Shown piece by piece: positions 43,511 to 51,719 of a stretch of 64,000 nucleotides of DNA. Source of the stretch: Streptomyces canus. Lineage in GTDB: Bacteria; Actinomycetota; Actinomycetes; Streptomycetales; Streptomycetaceae. The notes under the pieces were generated by a model. It did no database searches, had not been told where the DNA came from, and was given only the letters and a program-made list of their open reading frames with translations. A program made the position numbers and the translations under genes. Where the stretch lies: NCBI RefSeq assembly GCF_030815415.1, contig NZ_JAUSWW010000001.1:6758001-6822000 (forward strand). Reading direction: 5' to 3'. Every line of letters begins with the position of its first letter. Position 1 is the stretch's first letter.

Positions 43511-45094
43511 TCACGCCGCCTGCGCGGGGCCCTCATCAGGGGCCGAATCGTCCGCCTCGGGGGTTGCCGTGGAGTCCTCAGAGACCTCAGCCCCGTCCTG
43601 GTCCTTTTTCTTGGGGCTGGTCTTGCGCTCGGCGCGGGGCACCGTGGCGATGGTCGACTCCGCCTCGGCGGTCATCAGCTGGGGCAGGACGCTGGTGTAC
43701 GTGTCCGACGTGATCTGACGGGAACTGTGGCCCAGACGCTCCTGCACCACCTTGATGTCGTTCTTCGCGAGTAGCGACAGAGTGGCGGAGATATGGCGCA
43801 GATCATGAAGGCGGACGGGCGGAAGCCCGGACAGCTCGACCAGCCTCTTGAAGCGCCGACTGATCCAGTCCGGGTGGTACGGCTCGCCGTTCTCCTGGGT
43901 GAAGACCCGGTCTGACTCGGTCCAAGCCTGCACACCGGACCACTGCGTCCGTTCCTTCTCCTGAGTGATCCGCCATTCGCGAAGCACCTCCACCGACTCC
44001 GCGCTCATGGAGATCGTGCGGACGCTGTCGGCCTTCGGCGGCTCGCCGTACAACAGGTACGCGACTTCGACGATCTGAGCAGAGACGCGGAGCCACCGGC
44101 TCGTCAGATGCACCTCCGGCCACGGCAGGGCGCACATCTCACCGCGTCGTGGGCCGAGAAAGATGAAGGTGTGCCACAGGGGGTAGAGCCGGTCGTCGCT
44201 CACGAAGTCGAGGAACTGGCCCGTTTGCTCCGGGGTCCAGACCATGACCGGGCCTGGCTTCTCGCCGGTCTGTCTCCACTGCTCGACCCGCTCTGGTGTC
44301 CACACCAGGGGCTTGGGCCGTTTGGCTGCTGGAAGTTCGACGAGCTGGGCCCAGTTGGTTGAGTACTCGCCTCGCCTGATGCCGAGGCCCAGGAATGAGC
44401 TGAGGGTGGCGTTGATCCGGTGCATCGTCGCGGCGCTGATGATCTTCCGCTTGCCTTTGCGGCCCTCCCGCAGCGCGGCGTTGGCATCCAGGTAGGCACG
44501 GCGTGCGACACGGCGCTCCTCCCTCTTGCCCGCGGCGCGCACCCAGGTCGTGTAGGCGGCGTCCCGAGCTTCCTGCAGTTCGAGCACCTTGGCGTGGTGG
44601 AGCAGCCGCTCGGCGTTCTGACGCTCAATCGCGTCGTACATGGCCTCGATGTGGCGCAGCCTGAGGTCGCGCCGCTTGACGTGACCGAGGTGCGGTTCGA
44701 GGTAGAGGTCGATGTGCTCCTCATAGCCGTGGCGCGTGGTACGGGCCAGGCTCCTCTTGCGCTTGAGCCAGGACCGCAGGTCTTCACCGACGGTCGTATC
44801 GCTGAGCACGTCGGTCCCGCCGAAAGCCTCGCGGTACACCTCGGTGGCCTTCTCCTTCGCCGCGTCCTTGGTCGCGAACCCGCCCCGCCGCGCGCGTTGC
44901 CGCTTGCCGCCCTCACCGGGATCTACGTCGAAGGCGAAGTACCACGTCCCGTGGCCCTTGCTCGTGAGCTTGGGGCAGGTCTGGCCGATGTCCTTCATCT
45001 TCCGTGAACCGTCGGTCTTGAATATGGGCTTCCCGGCGTCGTCTGTCGCCGGCGCCTTGCACTGGCAGCGTTTGAAATAGCTGATGTCTGACAC
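43511..45094 (-). CDS. Tyrosine site-specific integrase
   Basis: The 527-residue phage-type integrase has an N-terminal arm-binding region with several Cys, a SAM-like core-binding domain and a catalytic domain. Visible residues are Arg (FLGPRRGEMCALPW, near 317), HxxR (HDLRHISATLSL, near 431), His (LGHSSRQ) and the nucleophile Tyr (TSDTYTSVLP, near 465). GTG at 45094 is chosen because GGGGAG lies 4 bp upstream. Location right after a tRNA fits tRNA-directed integration. An acidic C-terminal tail is unusual but harmless. Confidence 0.94.
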   Translation of the reverse strand: MSDISYFKRCQCKAPATDDAGKPIFKTDGSRKMKDIGQTCPKLTSKGHGTWYFAFDVDPGEGGKRQRARRGGFATKDAAKEKATEVYREAFGGTDVLSDTTVGEDLRSWLKRKRSLARTTRHGYEEHIDLYLEPHLGHVKRRDLRLRHIEAMYDAIERQNAERLLHHAKVLELQEARDAAYTTWVRAAGKREERRVARRAYLDANAALREGRKGKRKIISAATMHRINATLSSFLGLGIRRGEYSTNWAQLVELPAAKRPKPLVWTPERVEQWRQTGEKPGPVMVWTPEQTGQFLDFVSDDRLYPLWHTFIFLGPRRGEMCALPWPEVHLTSRWLRVSAQIVEVAYLLYGEPPKADSVRTISMSAESVEVLREWRITQEKERTQWSGVQAWTESDRVFTQENGEPYHPDWISRRFKRLVELSGLPPVRLHDLRHISATLSLLAKNDIKVVQERLGHSSRQITSDTYTSVLPQLMTAEAESTIATVPRAERKTSPKKKDQDGAEVSEDSTATPEADDSAPDEGPAQAA

Positions 45095-45162
45095 GCTTCT
45101 CCCCGCGTGGTGGCATGTGGATCTTCTGTGTCGGTCCTTGTCGAACCAATGTCTATCTTGCC

Positions 45163-45180
45163 CCAACACTCCAGTGTTGG
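45163..45180. promoter_or_regulatory. Palindrome between int and the excisionase gene
   Basis: CCAACACT-CC-AGTGTTGG is a perfect 8-bp dyad in the 132-bp gap between the divergent int and xis-like genes. It is a likely operator, or a Xis/Int arm site. Confidence 0.55.
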
Positions 45181-45226
45181 CGTATCCTTATGGCATGTTG
45201 GCGTGGGGGAGATCGCGACAACGGGA

Positions 45227-45475
45227 ATGACAACGAAGGACGCTTCTGCAGCTACGGACTCCGGGGCCAGCCCGATGACCCGGGAAGAACTGCTCGCGCT
45301 CCCGACGACGGTGAACGTCACGACGGCTGCTCGGGCGATGGGGATCGGCGCGCACAAGGCTTACAACTTGATCAAGAACGGGTCATTCCCTGTGCCGACA
45401 CTCCTTCTGGGCGGCACGGTGAGGGTCCCTACCGCAGCACTCTGGCACGTTCTGGGGGTGAAGCCCCCGGAGTAG
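45227..45475 (+). CDS. Excisionase-like helix-turn-helix protein
   Basis: The 82-residue MerR-like winged-helix DNA-binding protein has TVNVTTAARAMGIGAHKAYNLI (split across the helix-turn-helix), followed by a wing with LLLGGTVRVPTAALWHVLG. This is the common Xis/AlpA-type layout. Divergence from the integrase supports an excisionase role. The start is not certain: ATG at 45227 lacks a good ribosome site, and GTG at 45203 is an alternative. Confidence 0.75.
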   Translation: MTTKDASAATDSGASPMTREELLALPTTVNVTTAARAMGIGAHKAYNLIKNGSFPVPTLLLGGTVRVPTAALWHVLGVKPPE

Positions 45476-45570
45476 TGACCTGCGTAGCCCTTGATCAGCC
45501 GGTCCTCTCGGTTCATAGTCACGGCACAGGTGCTGTGACTTAGGATTCGGGCGGTTGCAGGGCGTATGAG

Positions 45571-46611
45571 ATGAGAACGGACCACCGCATGCCACGGCTC
45601 TACGGTTTCGACGATCAGTCGCGTCAGCGGCTGCGTGATGACGAAGTGGACCCGCTGCGCCAGATGGTCAGCCGGGCGCTGGTCGACCTCACTGTGTCCA
45701 ATGCAGACGTTGCTGTCTGGGCGAATGGACAGGGCTACCGGGGGACGCTCGGCGGAGAGTGGAAGGACGCCTCGGTCGGACGGCTCTTCCGTAACCCGGC
45801 GATCGCAGGGCTGCGCTACGACGACGATGGACAGCTCGTCGACGCCGGCCACCTGGGCGTTATTACTCGCGAGGAGTTCGAGGCGCTGCTCGAGCGCGAG
45901 CAGCACCGGAAGCTGGGCGACGCAGACGTGCCGTACGACTACCTGTTGACCGATGGCGGGTGCACCTGTGGCCAGTGCACTCATGCGCTTCAGGGTGCAC
46001 GGACCAATGCGGGAACCCCTGGTTATCGCTGTCGCCCGAAGGACAAGGAGGGGCGAGGCGGTTGCGGTGAAGTCCGTATCGATGCGGAACTGCTGGAGAG
46101 TCACGTCGGTGAGTACGTCGTGGCAGAGCTCCTCAAGCCCGGTGTCCGAGCCCAGATCCTCAAGGCCCAAGAGGCTGTGCGGAAGCTGGTGAAGAGCCTT
46201 GACCTTGACATCAAGGACCTGGAAGCGCGTCGGACTGAGGTCGGAACCCTGTACGGAGCGCGTCAGATCAGCAAGGCTGCGCTCGTGGCGGCTGAGAAGG
46301 AGATCGCCGACAGCCTCAAGTCCGCTCGATCCCGGAAGCGGTACTCGGATCAGATGGCGAGCTTCTCACTGGGGCGGGCGAAGGATCTGGTGAGGTGGTG
46401 GAACTCTGCGCCAACCGCATCGAAGAGGGCCATCACCACGCTGCTCTTGGAGGGCGTTGAGGTCTTCCCAGCGAGCGCCCGCGGTGTTCGCACCTTGGAG
46501 CCAGGGCGTGTTGTCCTCCGCTGGCGCAAGCTGGCCGACCTCTCAGCTGAGTCAGACGATGCGGGCGGCGAGCCGCCTGCCGATCATCGCCATGGTCAGT
46601 CCGGTGATTAG
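45571..46611 (+). CDS. Serine recombinase C-terminal half without catalytic domain
   Basis: The 346-residue protein has the DNA-binding recombinase domain (SVGRLFRNPAIAGLRY and GHLGVITREEFEALLE), the zinc beta ribbon (CTCGQC, YRC and GGCGEVRI, residues 130-172) and the coiled coil (near 205-265) of large serine recombinases. The N-terminal resolvase domain with its nucleophilic Ser is missing. No resolvase domain lies upstream in any frame. It is either a decayed integrase from an earlier element or a stand-alone DNA-binding accessory. Its last 60 bp overlap the opposite-strand membrane gene. Confidence 0.7.
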   Translation: MRTDHRMPRLYGFDDQSRQRLRDDEVDPLRQMVSRALVDLTVSNADVAVWANGQGYRGTLGGEWKDASVGRLFRNPAIAGLRYDDDGQLVDAGHLGVITREEFEALLEREQHRKLGDADVPYDYLLTDGGCTCGQCTHALQGARTNAGTPGYRCRPKDKEGRGGCGEVRIDAELLESHVGEYVVAELLKPGVRAQILKAQEAVRKLVKSLDLDIKDLEARRTEVGTLYGARQISKAALVAAEKEIADSLKSARSRKRYSDQMASFSLGRAKDLVRWWNSAPTASKRAITTLLLEGVEVFPASARGVRTLEPGRVVLRWRKLADLSAESDDAGGEPPADHRHGQSGD

Positions 46612-47310
46612 TGTGATCACGGAGAGCCCCGCCAGAAGGGGCGAGATGATCTCTTCCGTCTCCAGACTCCAAGGGTGGCCAAGGTAGTTGGCCACCAGGT
46701 ATGAGCCCTTGCTGGCGGCGTAGCCAACTCCGAGAAGCGCCGACACCGTAGAAAGCCCCAGCCCGCGAGCCGACCAGGAATGCCCCCTTCGCCTGGCGAC
46801 GAGCGCCATCCCAGAGCACAGGAACGCGATCTCGCCGCACGTGATGGCGGCGTAGCCGAGGTAGACCAGCAGGTAAACGGTGACGCCGGGGACGTTGGCG
46901 TATTCGGTCGTGAACTCGATCCCCTCCGCGGTGGTGTAGGCGAAGAGCGGCAGCATGGCTGCAAGGACGCACGCCGCGAAGGCGATACGCGCGTAGAGGC
47001 TGGCCTTCAGTACGTCCTGGTTGTACGACCAATCCACGAGCATGAGTTGAAGGCTGCCGCACCACAGGACCGCGCAGATGTGGGCGCCGATCTTTGCCGC
47101 GTTGTTCATTCCGGTCGCAGACTCGACCAGGCTCTCAATCGCTGGTACAGCCAAGAGCACGCCTAACGTGCAGACGCCGAAGGCCGCTGCCCGGGTGGAT
47201 CGAGCGATGCGGTACTCGATTTGGTCCCGATGGCGCCATGCCTCGCGAGCGGAGAGCAAGGTGCCCGCTAAGCCGAACAGGGCGCACAGTCCGAAGACGA
47301 TGCCGTCCAT
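46552..47310 (-). CDS. Seven-TM membrane protein paired with an XRE regulator
   Basis: The 252-residue protein has about seven hydrophobic helices spread over its length and no extracellular domain. It resembles the MAB_1171c-like membrane proteins that accompany XRE regulators in actinobacterial mobile elements (recall, not searched). It lies 5 bp after the regulator, so the two form an operon. Function unknown, possibly immunity or sensing. Confidence 0.7.
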   Translation of the reverse strand: MDGIVFGLCALFGLAGTLLSAREAWRHRDQIEYRIARSTRAAAFGVCTLGVLLAVPAIESLVESATGMNNAAKIGAHICAVLWCGSLQLMLVDWSYNQDVLKASLYARIAFAACVLAAMLPLFAYTTAEGIEFTTEYANVPGVTVYLLVYLGYAAITCGEIAFLCSGMALVARRRGHSWSARGLGLSTVSALLGVGYAASKGSYLVANYLGHPWSLETEEIISPLLAGLSVITLITGLTMAMIGRRLAARIV

Positions 47311-47315
47311 GTAGT

Positions 47316-47843
47316 TCAGTTTCCTTCCAGATCAGAGACCGCGCGTTCGGCTGCTTCGGTGAAGCTGAGGCGCCTGCGCCGACCTGGCCGCGGTGGTTCA
47401 GCTACAGGGGGGAGAGGTTCGGGCACCTCTGGCACGGTGAGATCGCTGCGCCCATGTCGCAGCCGGATCTCACGTGCGGCCTCCAATAGTTCAGCGGCGC
47501 CGGCTTCACCCAGGTCGTGAATGAGCCGGAGCGCCTCGCGGGCGTCTTGGTGTTCTTCGTAGACGGTCAGGGAGGTCAGACCGTTGTAACCGGAGAGTAG
47601 GTAAGCTACCGGACCATCGAATGCCCTTGCGAGTCCGGCCAATTGGGAACTCTTGGGGTCAGACTTCACGCCGTTCAGAAGATCGTTGATGACCTGATGA
47701 GTCATCACCGGCTTGCCCCCGGGCGTCGCTGCTGTCGCACTGGCCAGGTTGCGAGTACTGGGTGTTTTCCCTTCCCTCGCCCGTTTCCTGCCGAGCAGTA
47801 CAGCGAGCTTGCTGGAAAGAGGGGTGTCCGGGCCGAGCGGCAT
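47316..47843 (-). CDS. XRE-family-like transcriptional regulator
   Basis: The 175-residue protein has an N-terminal cI/XRE-like region (LSSKLAVLLGRKRAREGKTPS, then VMTHQVINDLLNGVKSDPKSSQLAGLARAF). A C-terminal proline- and arginine-rich tail follows. Asp-Pro-Lys-Ser placement suits mycobacterial/actinophage repressor-type helix-turn-helix domains. Start 47843 is picked because GAGGAG lies 11 bp upstream. It is probably the element's repressor, acting on the AATGTC dyad 97-118 bp upstream. Confidence 0.7.
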   Translation of the reverse strand: MPLGPDTPLSSKLAVLLGRKRAREGKTPSTRNLASATAATPGGKPVMTHQVINDLLNGVKSDPKSSQLAGLARAFDGPVAYLLSGYNGLTSLTVYEEHQDAREALRLIHDLGEAGAAELLEAAREIRLRHGRSDLTVPEVPEPLPPVAEPPRPGRRRRLSFTEAAERAVSDLEGN

Positions 47844-48169
47844 AGGACGGCGGCTCCTCGGTGAGTAGCGGGCCCGGTTGGGCGGTAGTGGCAAGGCGTG
47901 GTGCATGCCAAGTATCAGGGGTGACACAGGGAACGGTCTAATGTCTAGGTTGGTTGACATTGCAAGAGGGCTCCAGCAAGATCGGTAGCCAGCAGTCATA
48001 GAAAGCGCACTCAGCGTGCGGGTCGCCGCCCCACTTCCACCTCTCAGGCTGTGAGAATCGCGTCCGGCGCCCTTTGGTGTCTGATGTGTGCCTCCATCAC
48101 GGCTGTGTAGGGATCTAAGCGACCACGTTTGCCGCGGGGGACGAACGGCTGAACGCGGGGAGGGTACGG
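47844..48169. other. Element control region between the XRE gene and a small ORF
   Basis: The 326 bp have no gene. They contain the dyad AATGTC-N10-GACATT with back-to-back promoter-like boxes (listed separately). The rest is unremarkable, and lower in GC than the surrounding genes. Confidence 0.5.
47940..47982. promoter_or_regulatory. Dyad overlapping divergent promoters, candidate repressor site
   Basis: AATGTC (47940-47945) and GACATT (47956-47961) form a dyad with a 10-bp spacer. It overlaps the plus-strand -35 TTGACA (47954-47959), whose -10 CAAGAT lies 17 bp on (47977-47982). On the minus strand TTGCAA and ATTAGA, 17 bp apart, could drive the regulator. This is a typical layout for a repressor-controlled switch. 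Confidence 0.5.
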
Positions 48170-48340
48170 GTGGGGATCGAGCTGGACCGAGTGCTAGCCC
48201 GATTGGAAGAGTCGGGCGGCGTGGAGAACGTCGCCCTGGATGAGGGGACGGCGCTCGTTGCGCTCGGCGCGCTGGCCATTGTTGACCCGAAACGGGTCGG
48301 GTGTGGCTTGCAGCAGTCGGATGCGCCCGCCGCGGGCTGA
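48170..48340 (+). CDS. Small hypothetical protein, 56 aa
   Basis: A GTG-started frame reads MGIELDRVLARLEESGGVEN and ends QSDAPAAG. GGGGAGGG lies 6 bp upstream. A true T-tracted terminator (48357-48385) follows the stop. It would be the first gene rightward of the candidate repressor site. No domain is recognised. The amphipathic N-terminal helix resembles small phage regulators. Confidence 0.55.
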   Translation: MGIELDRVLARLEESGGVENVALDEGTALVALGALAIVDPKRVGCGLQQSDAPAAG

Positions 48341-48356
48341 CCTGCGCGGAAAGTCG

Positions 48357-48385
48357 AACGCGGATCCGTCGTGGGTCCGCGTTTT
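48357..48385 (+). terminator. Rho-independent terminator after the 56-aa gene
   Basis: AACGCGGATCC and GGGTCCGCGTT form an 11-bp stem (one G-T pair) with loop GTCGT, ending in TTTT. Confidence 0.75.
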
Positions 48386-48502
48386 GGCGTCTGACCTGCA
48401 GAAACTTATCGAAAAATTGTGGACGCTTCTTCTAAATGCATATAGAATAGAACCAGAAGGAAGGGGGAAGCCCGAGCCCCCACTGACCGCTTGGAGACCG
48501 AA

Positions 48503-49663
48503 ATGACGCACAAGTACGCCACCCTGAAGATGCGCCAGATCCACCGCAACCCGCACCAGCCCCGTAAGGCCTTCACCGAGGACGCGCTGAACGAGCTGGC
48601 CGAGTCGATCAAGGAGCACGGCCTCCTTCAGCCGATCGTCGTCCGGAAGGTGGCGGAGGGCTACGAGCTCGTTGCCGGCGAGCGCCGCTTCCGCGCCAAC
48701 GAACTCGCGGACAACATCACCATCGAGGCGAAGATCCTTCTGCCCGAGGGCGAGTCCGAGATCAGCGACATGGACTCCTTCAAGAAGGCGATGGCCGAGA
48801 ACCTGAACCGCGAGGACATGCTTCCGCTGGAGGAGGCGCGCGGCTTCAAGAAGGTCCTGGACGACGAGTACGACGGTGACCCTGCCTGCGTCCCCAAGGT
48901 CGCCAAGACCTTTTCCAAGTCGGTCCAGTTCGTCAACCAGCGGCTGGCCCTGCTCGCCCTGCGCCCCGAGATCCAGGCGGCCGTCGACCTCGGGCACATC
49001 GGTACCCAGGCAGCCGTCCAGATCGCCGCGCTGTCGAGGGAGAACCAGAAGGCGGTCTTCCAGGACTGGAAGAAGGGCGACAAGAACGACAATCAGCTCG
49101 TCCACATCGCCTACGCCATGCGCAAGCAGGAGAAGGCGGCCACGCAGGCCTCCATGGTCGACGTCGACGAGATGACCCCCGAGGAGAAGGCCGAGCGGAG
49201 CCGCGCGCAGGCCAAGACCAAGAGCGACCTCGACGCCATCGAGGGGATGTGGGCGCTGTTGGACAGCATTGGAAAGGCGGACCCCATGGAGCTGGCCCGC
49301 ACTCTGGCGGGGGAGGTCGGCAAGCGGCTTGAGCAGATGGACCGGGTCGCGGACGTCGTGCAGAGGGCCCGCTTCCAGCTCCGCCAGGCGAAAGCGCACG
49401 CCGACGCCAGCGAGATCATGGTCAACCCCGCCGCCGCGGCACCCGACCTGATGGCCGACGCCGACGCCGTTCTCGCCCAGCTGGACCCGGCTGCGGGCGA
49501 CGCCGAGCCGGAGACGCAGGCCGAGCCCGCCTCGGACGCCGACGCCGACGCGGAGACCGGGGCCGCTCTGGCCGCCGATGTGGAGCCCGAGGGCCCGGCG
49601 GAGCAGGAGGGGGACGACACCGAGACCGAGGCGGCGGCCGAGCCGGGCGCCGTCGCAGCTTGA
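48503..49663 (+). CDS. ParB/Spo0J-type partition protein of the element
   Basis: The 386-residue protein has an N-terminal ParB/Srx nuclease-like domain (QIHRNPHQPRKAFTEDALNE, GLLQPIVVRKVAEGYELVAG, ERRFRAN; residues 8-100). A helix-turn-helix domain follows (TFSKSVQFVNQRLALLALRP, near 140-160). The long acidic Ala/Glu/Asp tail replaces the usual dimer domain. Phage ParB proteins stabilise plasmid-like prophages or act in DNA processing. No parA is adjacent. ATG at 48503 has TTGGAG 6 bp upstream, and AT-rich promoter boxes precede it. Confidence 0.85.
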   Translation: MTHKYATLKMRQIHRNPHQPRKAFTEDALNELAESIKEHGLLQPIVVRKVAEGYELVAGERRFRANELADNITIEAKILLPEGESEISDMDSFKKAMAENLNREDMLPLEEARGFKKVLDDEYDGDPACVPKVAKTFSKSVQFVNQRLALLALRPEIQAAVDLGHIGTQAAVQIAALSRENQKAVFQDWKKGDKNDNQLVHIAYAMRKQEKAATQASMVDVDEMTPEEKAERSRAQAKTKSDLDAIEGMWALLDSIGKADPMELARTLAGEVGKRLEQMDRVADVVQRARFQLRQAKAHADASEIMVNPAAAAPDLMADADAVLAQLDPAAGDAEPETQAEPASDADADAETGAALAADVEPEGPAEQEGDDTETEAAAEPGAVAA

Positions 49664-49675
49664 CCTGTCCATCCC

Positions 49676-49700
49676 GGGGCGGCCCCCAGCGGGCCGCCCC
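49676..49700. terminator. GC hairpin after the parB-like gene
   Basis: GGGGCGGCCC-CCAGC-GGGCCGCCCC is a 10-bp stem starting 13 bp after the stop. No T tract. Confidence 0.6.
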
Positions 49701-49720
49701 CTTCCCTATGGAGCCCCACA

Positions 49721-50041
49721 GTGATGAACGACATCAGGGCTATGCGCAGCATCAACCGCAACCTGTTCGACGTGCCGGTCTCCGCCAACGCCCTTGAGGA
49801 GTACGACCCCGACGTGGCTCAGCTCGTCCGCGAGGCTGCGGCGCACCTGTTCAAGGCGCGTCGTGACAATGAGGGGACGGCGCTGAACGAGGCGTACAAC
49901 CTCACGCTGCTCGCGGCCGCCGGCCTCATGGAAAGCGCCGGGAGTTCGGTGTACGTGCGCACCCACCTCATGGTCACGGCCCGCCTGGTCGAGCTCGAAG
50001 CGGCGCTGCTCGCCGCCGAGGCCAAGGCTGCCAGGGAGTGA
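49721..50041 (+). CDS. Hypothetical phage protein, 106 aa
   Basis: A small alpha-helical soluble protein (MRSINRNLFDVPVSANALEE at the start, an Ala/Glu-rich end). It has no recognised domain. GGAG lies 7-9 bp before the GTG at 49721. ATG at 49724 is equally possible. It sits between the parB-like gene and the structured 50.2-kb region. Confidence 0.65.
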   Translation: MMNDIRAMRSINRNLFDVPVSANALEEYDPDVAQLVREAAAHLFKARRDNEGTALNEAYNLTLLAAAGLMESAGSSVYVRTHLMVTARLVELEAALLAAEAKAARE

Positions 50042-50422
50042 GGGAGCTTCACCTGCAAGGCCGATGGTGGTCCGGCAGGGGCTGTTCTTCACGGACGGGC
50101 CGACAGCCCACGGCGCAGAGCCCCTCGACGGGTTCGAGTACGGCGCTGCGTCATAGGCAAAAATAGATCCCAACACTGACGCGTGGTACGGTCTATCTCG
50201 TTGGTGGGGACGGCCTCAGCCGAGGAACCGGCTCACCAACGTGCCGTGGCATGCGGCACTCCCCTTCGGTGCCTGGCGGGTGGCCAATCCCCCGCGCCCT
50301 ACCCGCCAGGCACCGGCCCCGCGCCTGAGCGGAGCCGCCGGAGCGCCGCCAAGATCCACGATCACGACCGGACCCGTCCCCGCCTCACGCCGGGGGCGGG
50401 TCCCCGTGCACTCAGGAGTGCC
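50042..50422. other. Structured 380-bp region without a clear gene
   Basis: Two hairpins dominate. CGTTGGTG/CACCAACG lies at 50199-50241. A perfect 14-bp repeat, GGTGCCTGGCGGGT and its complement, lies at 50268-50314 with a 19-nt loop. A 30-codon frame at 50064-50156 has only a weak ribosome site and is not called. The region could be an RNA leader or an untranslated small RNA. Confidence 0.5.
50199..50314 (+). ncRNA. Candidate structured RNA with two long hairpins
   Basis: An 8-bp hairpin with an internal helix (50199-50241) is followed 26 nt later by a perfect 14-bp hairpin (50268-50281 with 50301-50314). No open frame of note covers both. The strand is assumed from the flanking genes, and the symmetric pairing does not prove it. 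Confidence 0.3.
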
Positions 50423-50632
50423 ATGAACACAGAGGACTTCGCCGGGCACCCAGAGGACCGCGAGCTGTACGAACGTCTCCTCGTCGAGCGGGACGGGAAG
50501 CCGATCAGGGCCCTCGCTGAACGTGACCCGGGCCTCGAAGTACCAGGAGACCCCGATCCGGACGCAGCCCGGCACCTCACGGAACCCGAAGCAGCCGCAA
50601 CTCCCCGACGACGAAAGCGACATGGAGCATGA
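50423..50632 (+). CDS. Hypothetical protein, 69 aa
   Basis: A short acidic-then-basic protein (starts MNTEDFAGHPEDRELYERLL, ends in RRRKRHGA). CAGGAG lies 5 bp before the ATG. No domain is recognised. It overlaps the next gene by 11 bp, which suggests coupled translation. Confidence 0.6.
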   Translation: MNTEDFAGHPEDRELYERLLVERDGKPIRALAERDPGLEVPGDPDPDAARHLTEPEAAATPRRRKRHGA

Positions 50633-50999
50633 CCGCCAAGCAGGCACCGCCCGCAGAACCGGACCGTCGGACACCTCCCGTACCTGGCGCGGAGTGGTGC
50701 CGATCCTGTGCTTCCTGGTGCCTGCCTACCGGCATCTGCGGCTGCAACAACCGATGATGCACACCCTCCTCCGCCTTGCCGCCGACGCGATGGCCGTCCT
50801 GCTCATGGCGGCCATTGCTGTTGTCGCCTGGGTCGTTGTACAGCTCGGCGGCGGTGGGGTCCTTCTTGCCAGCCTCTTGGCATTCCCCGCCTGCGGGCTG
50901 GTGGCCGCCGCCATCCATCACGTTCACCGATGGGTGGGCAGTCGGCGACGAACGGACCAGCTGAACCCTCGCCCTGGCGACCGCCGCGACCCAGCGTGA
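50622..50999 (+). CDS. Small membrane protein, 125 aa
   Basis: The protein has a positively charged N-terminus and two predicted TM helices (about residues 55-78 and 82-100; LLMAAIAVVAWVVVQLGGGG and LLASLLAFPACGLVAAAI), then a basic tail. The start ATG at 50622 overlaps the previous stop by 11 bp. It has no catalytic motif. Its place in the element suggests an accessory or superinfection protein, which is only inference. Confidence 0.6.
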   Translation: MEHDRQAGTARRTGPSDTSRTWRGVVPILCFLVPAYRHLRLQQPMMHTLLRLAADAMAVLLMAAIAVVAWVVVQLGGGGVLLASLLAFPACGLVAAAIHHVHRWVGSRRRTDQLNPRPGDRRDPA

Positions 51000-51056
51000 T
51001 CGTCTAGTCTGAACTGGCTGTAGGGCGCGGGGAACGGCCTACACAAGGGACGCCCA

Positions 51057-51719
51057 GTGACCCCGACGCCCGTCAACATCCCCGACCTGCTCCTGCCGCT
51101 CGCCATTCCTACCGAGGACCTCGTTCCGTACTACCGGAACCCGCGCAACGGTGACCTCCCCTCGATCGCCGAATCGCTGACCGTCAACGGCCAGTACCGC
51201 GCGATCGTCGTCAACAAGGGCACCCACACGGGACGCCGCAACGAGATCCTGGCCGGCAACCACACGTACGCGGCTGCCCAGCAGCTCGGCTGGGAACAGA
51301 TCGCCGTCACCTGGGTCGACGTCGATGACGACGCGGCGGCCCGCATCGTCATCGTCGACAACCGGACCAACGACCTCGCCGGATACGACAGCGTGCTCCT
51401 GGCCGAGATCCTCTCCGAGATCCCGGACCTGGCCGGTACCGGCTATGACCGCGAGAGCGTAGACCGGCTCCTCGACGACACCTCCCTTCCCGAGACGCTG
51501 GAACTCACCTCTGACGGCGCGGGCACCGGTGCCGCAGCCACCGTCGACTACCTCCAATGGGGCTACCTCCAGTGGGAGTCCAAGCGGGTCCGGATCACCT
51601 CCGAAGAGGTCGAAGCCCTCAACGCCATCTACACGAAGTTCGTGGACGACACCAACAGTGACCTCGGCTTCGGCTGGCACGTCTTGCAGCAGGCCCACGA
51701 GGAGGGCGAGGCGGCGTGA
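51057..51719 (+). CDS. ParB-like nuclease-domain protein
   Basis: The 220-residue protein has a ParB/sulfiredoxin-fold domain at residues 15-110 (LVPYYRNPRNGDLPSIAESL, NGQYRAIVVNKG, EILAGNHTYAAAQQLG). The rest has no partition helix-turn-helix. Such stand-alone ParB domains occur beside terminase genes in actinophages and may nick DNA or accompany DNA modification. AAGGGA lies 8 bp before the GTG. It overlaps the next gene by 4 bp. Confidence 0.85.
   Translation: MTPTPVNIPDLLLPLAIPTEDLVPYYRNPRNGDLPSIAESLTVNGQYRAIVVNKGTHTGRRNEILAGNHTYAAAQQLGWEQIAVTWVDVDDDAAARIVIVDNRTNDLAGYDSVLLAEILSEIPDLAGTGYDRESVDRLLDDTSLPETLELTSDGAGTGAAATVDYLQWGYLQWESKRVRITSEEVEALNAIYTKFVDDTNSDLGFGWHVLQQAHEEGEAA

Noticed and set aside
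50064..50156. 30-codon frame after the 106-aa gene
   Set aside because: It has a weak ribosome site and no recognisable features, so it is only mentioned in the region entry.
51014..51035. Possible fourth copy of the interspersed repeat
   Set aside because: Only about 13 bp (GGGCGCGGGGAAC) match one arm, which may be chance in GC-rich DNA.
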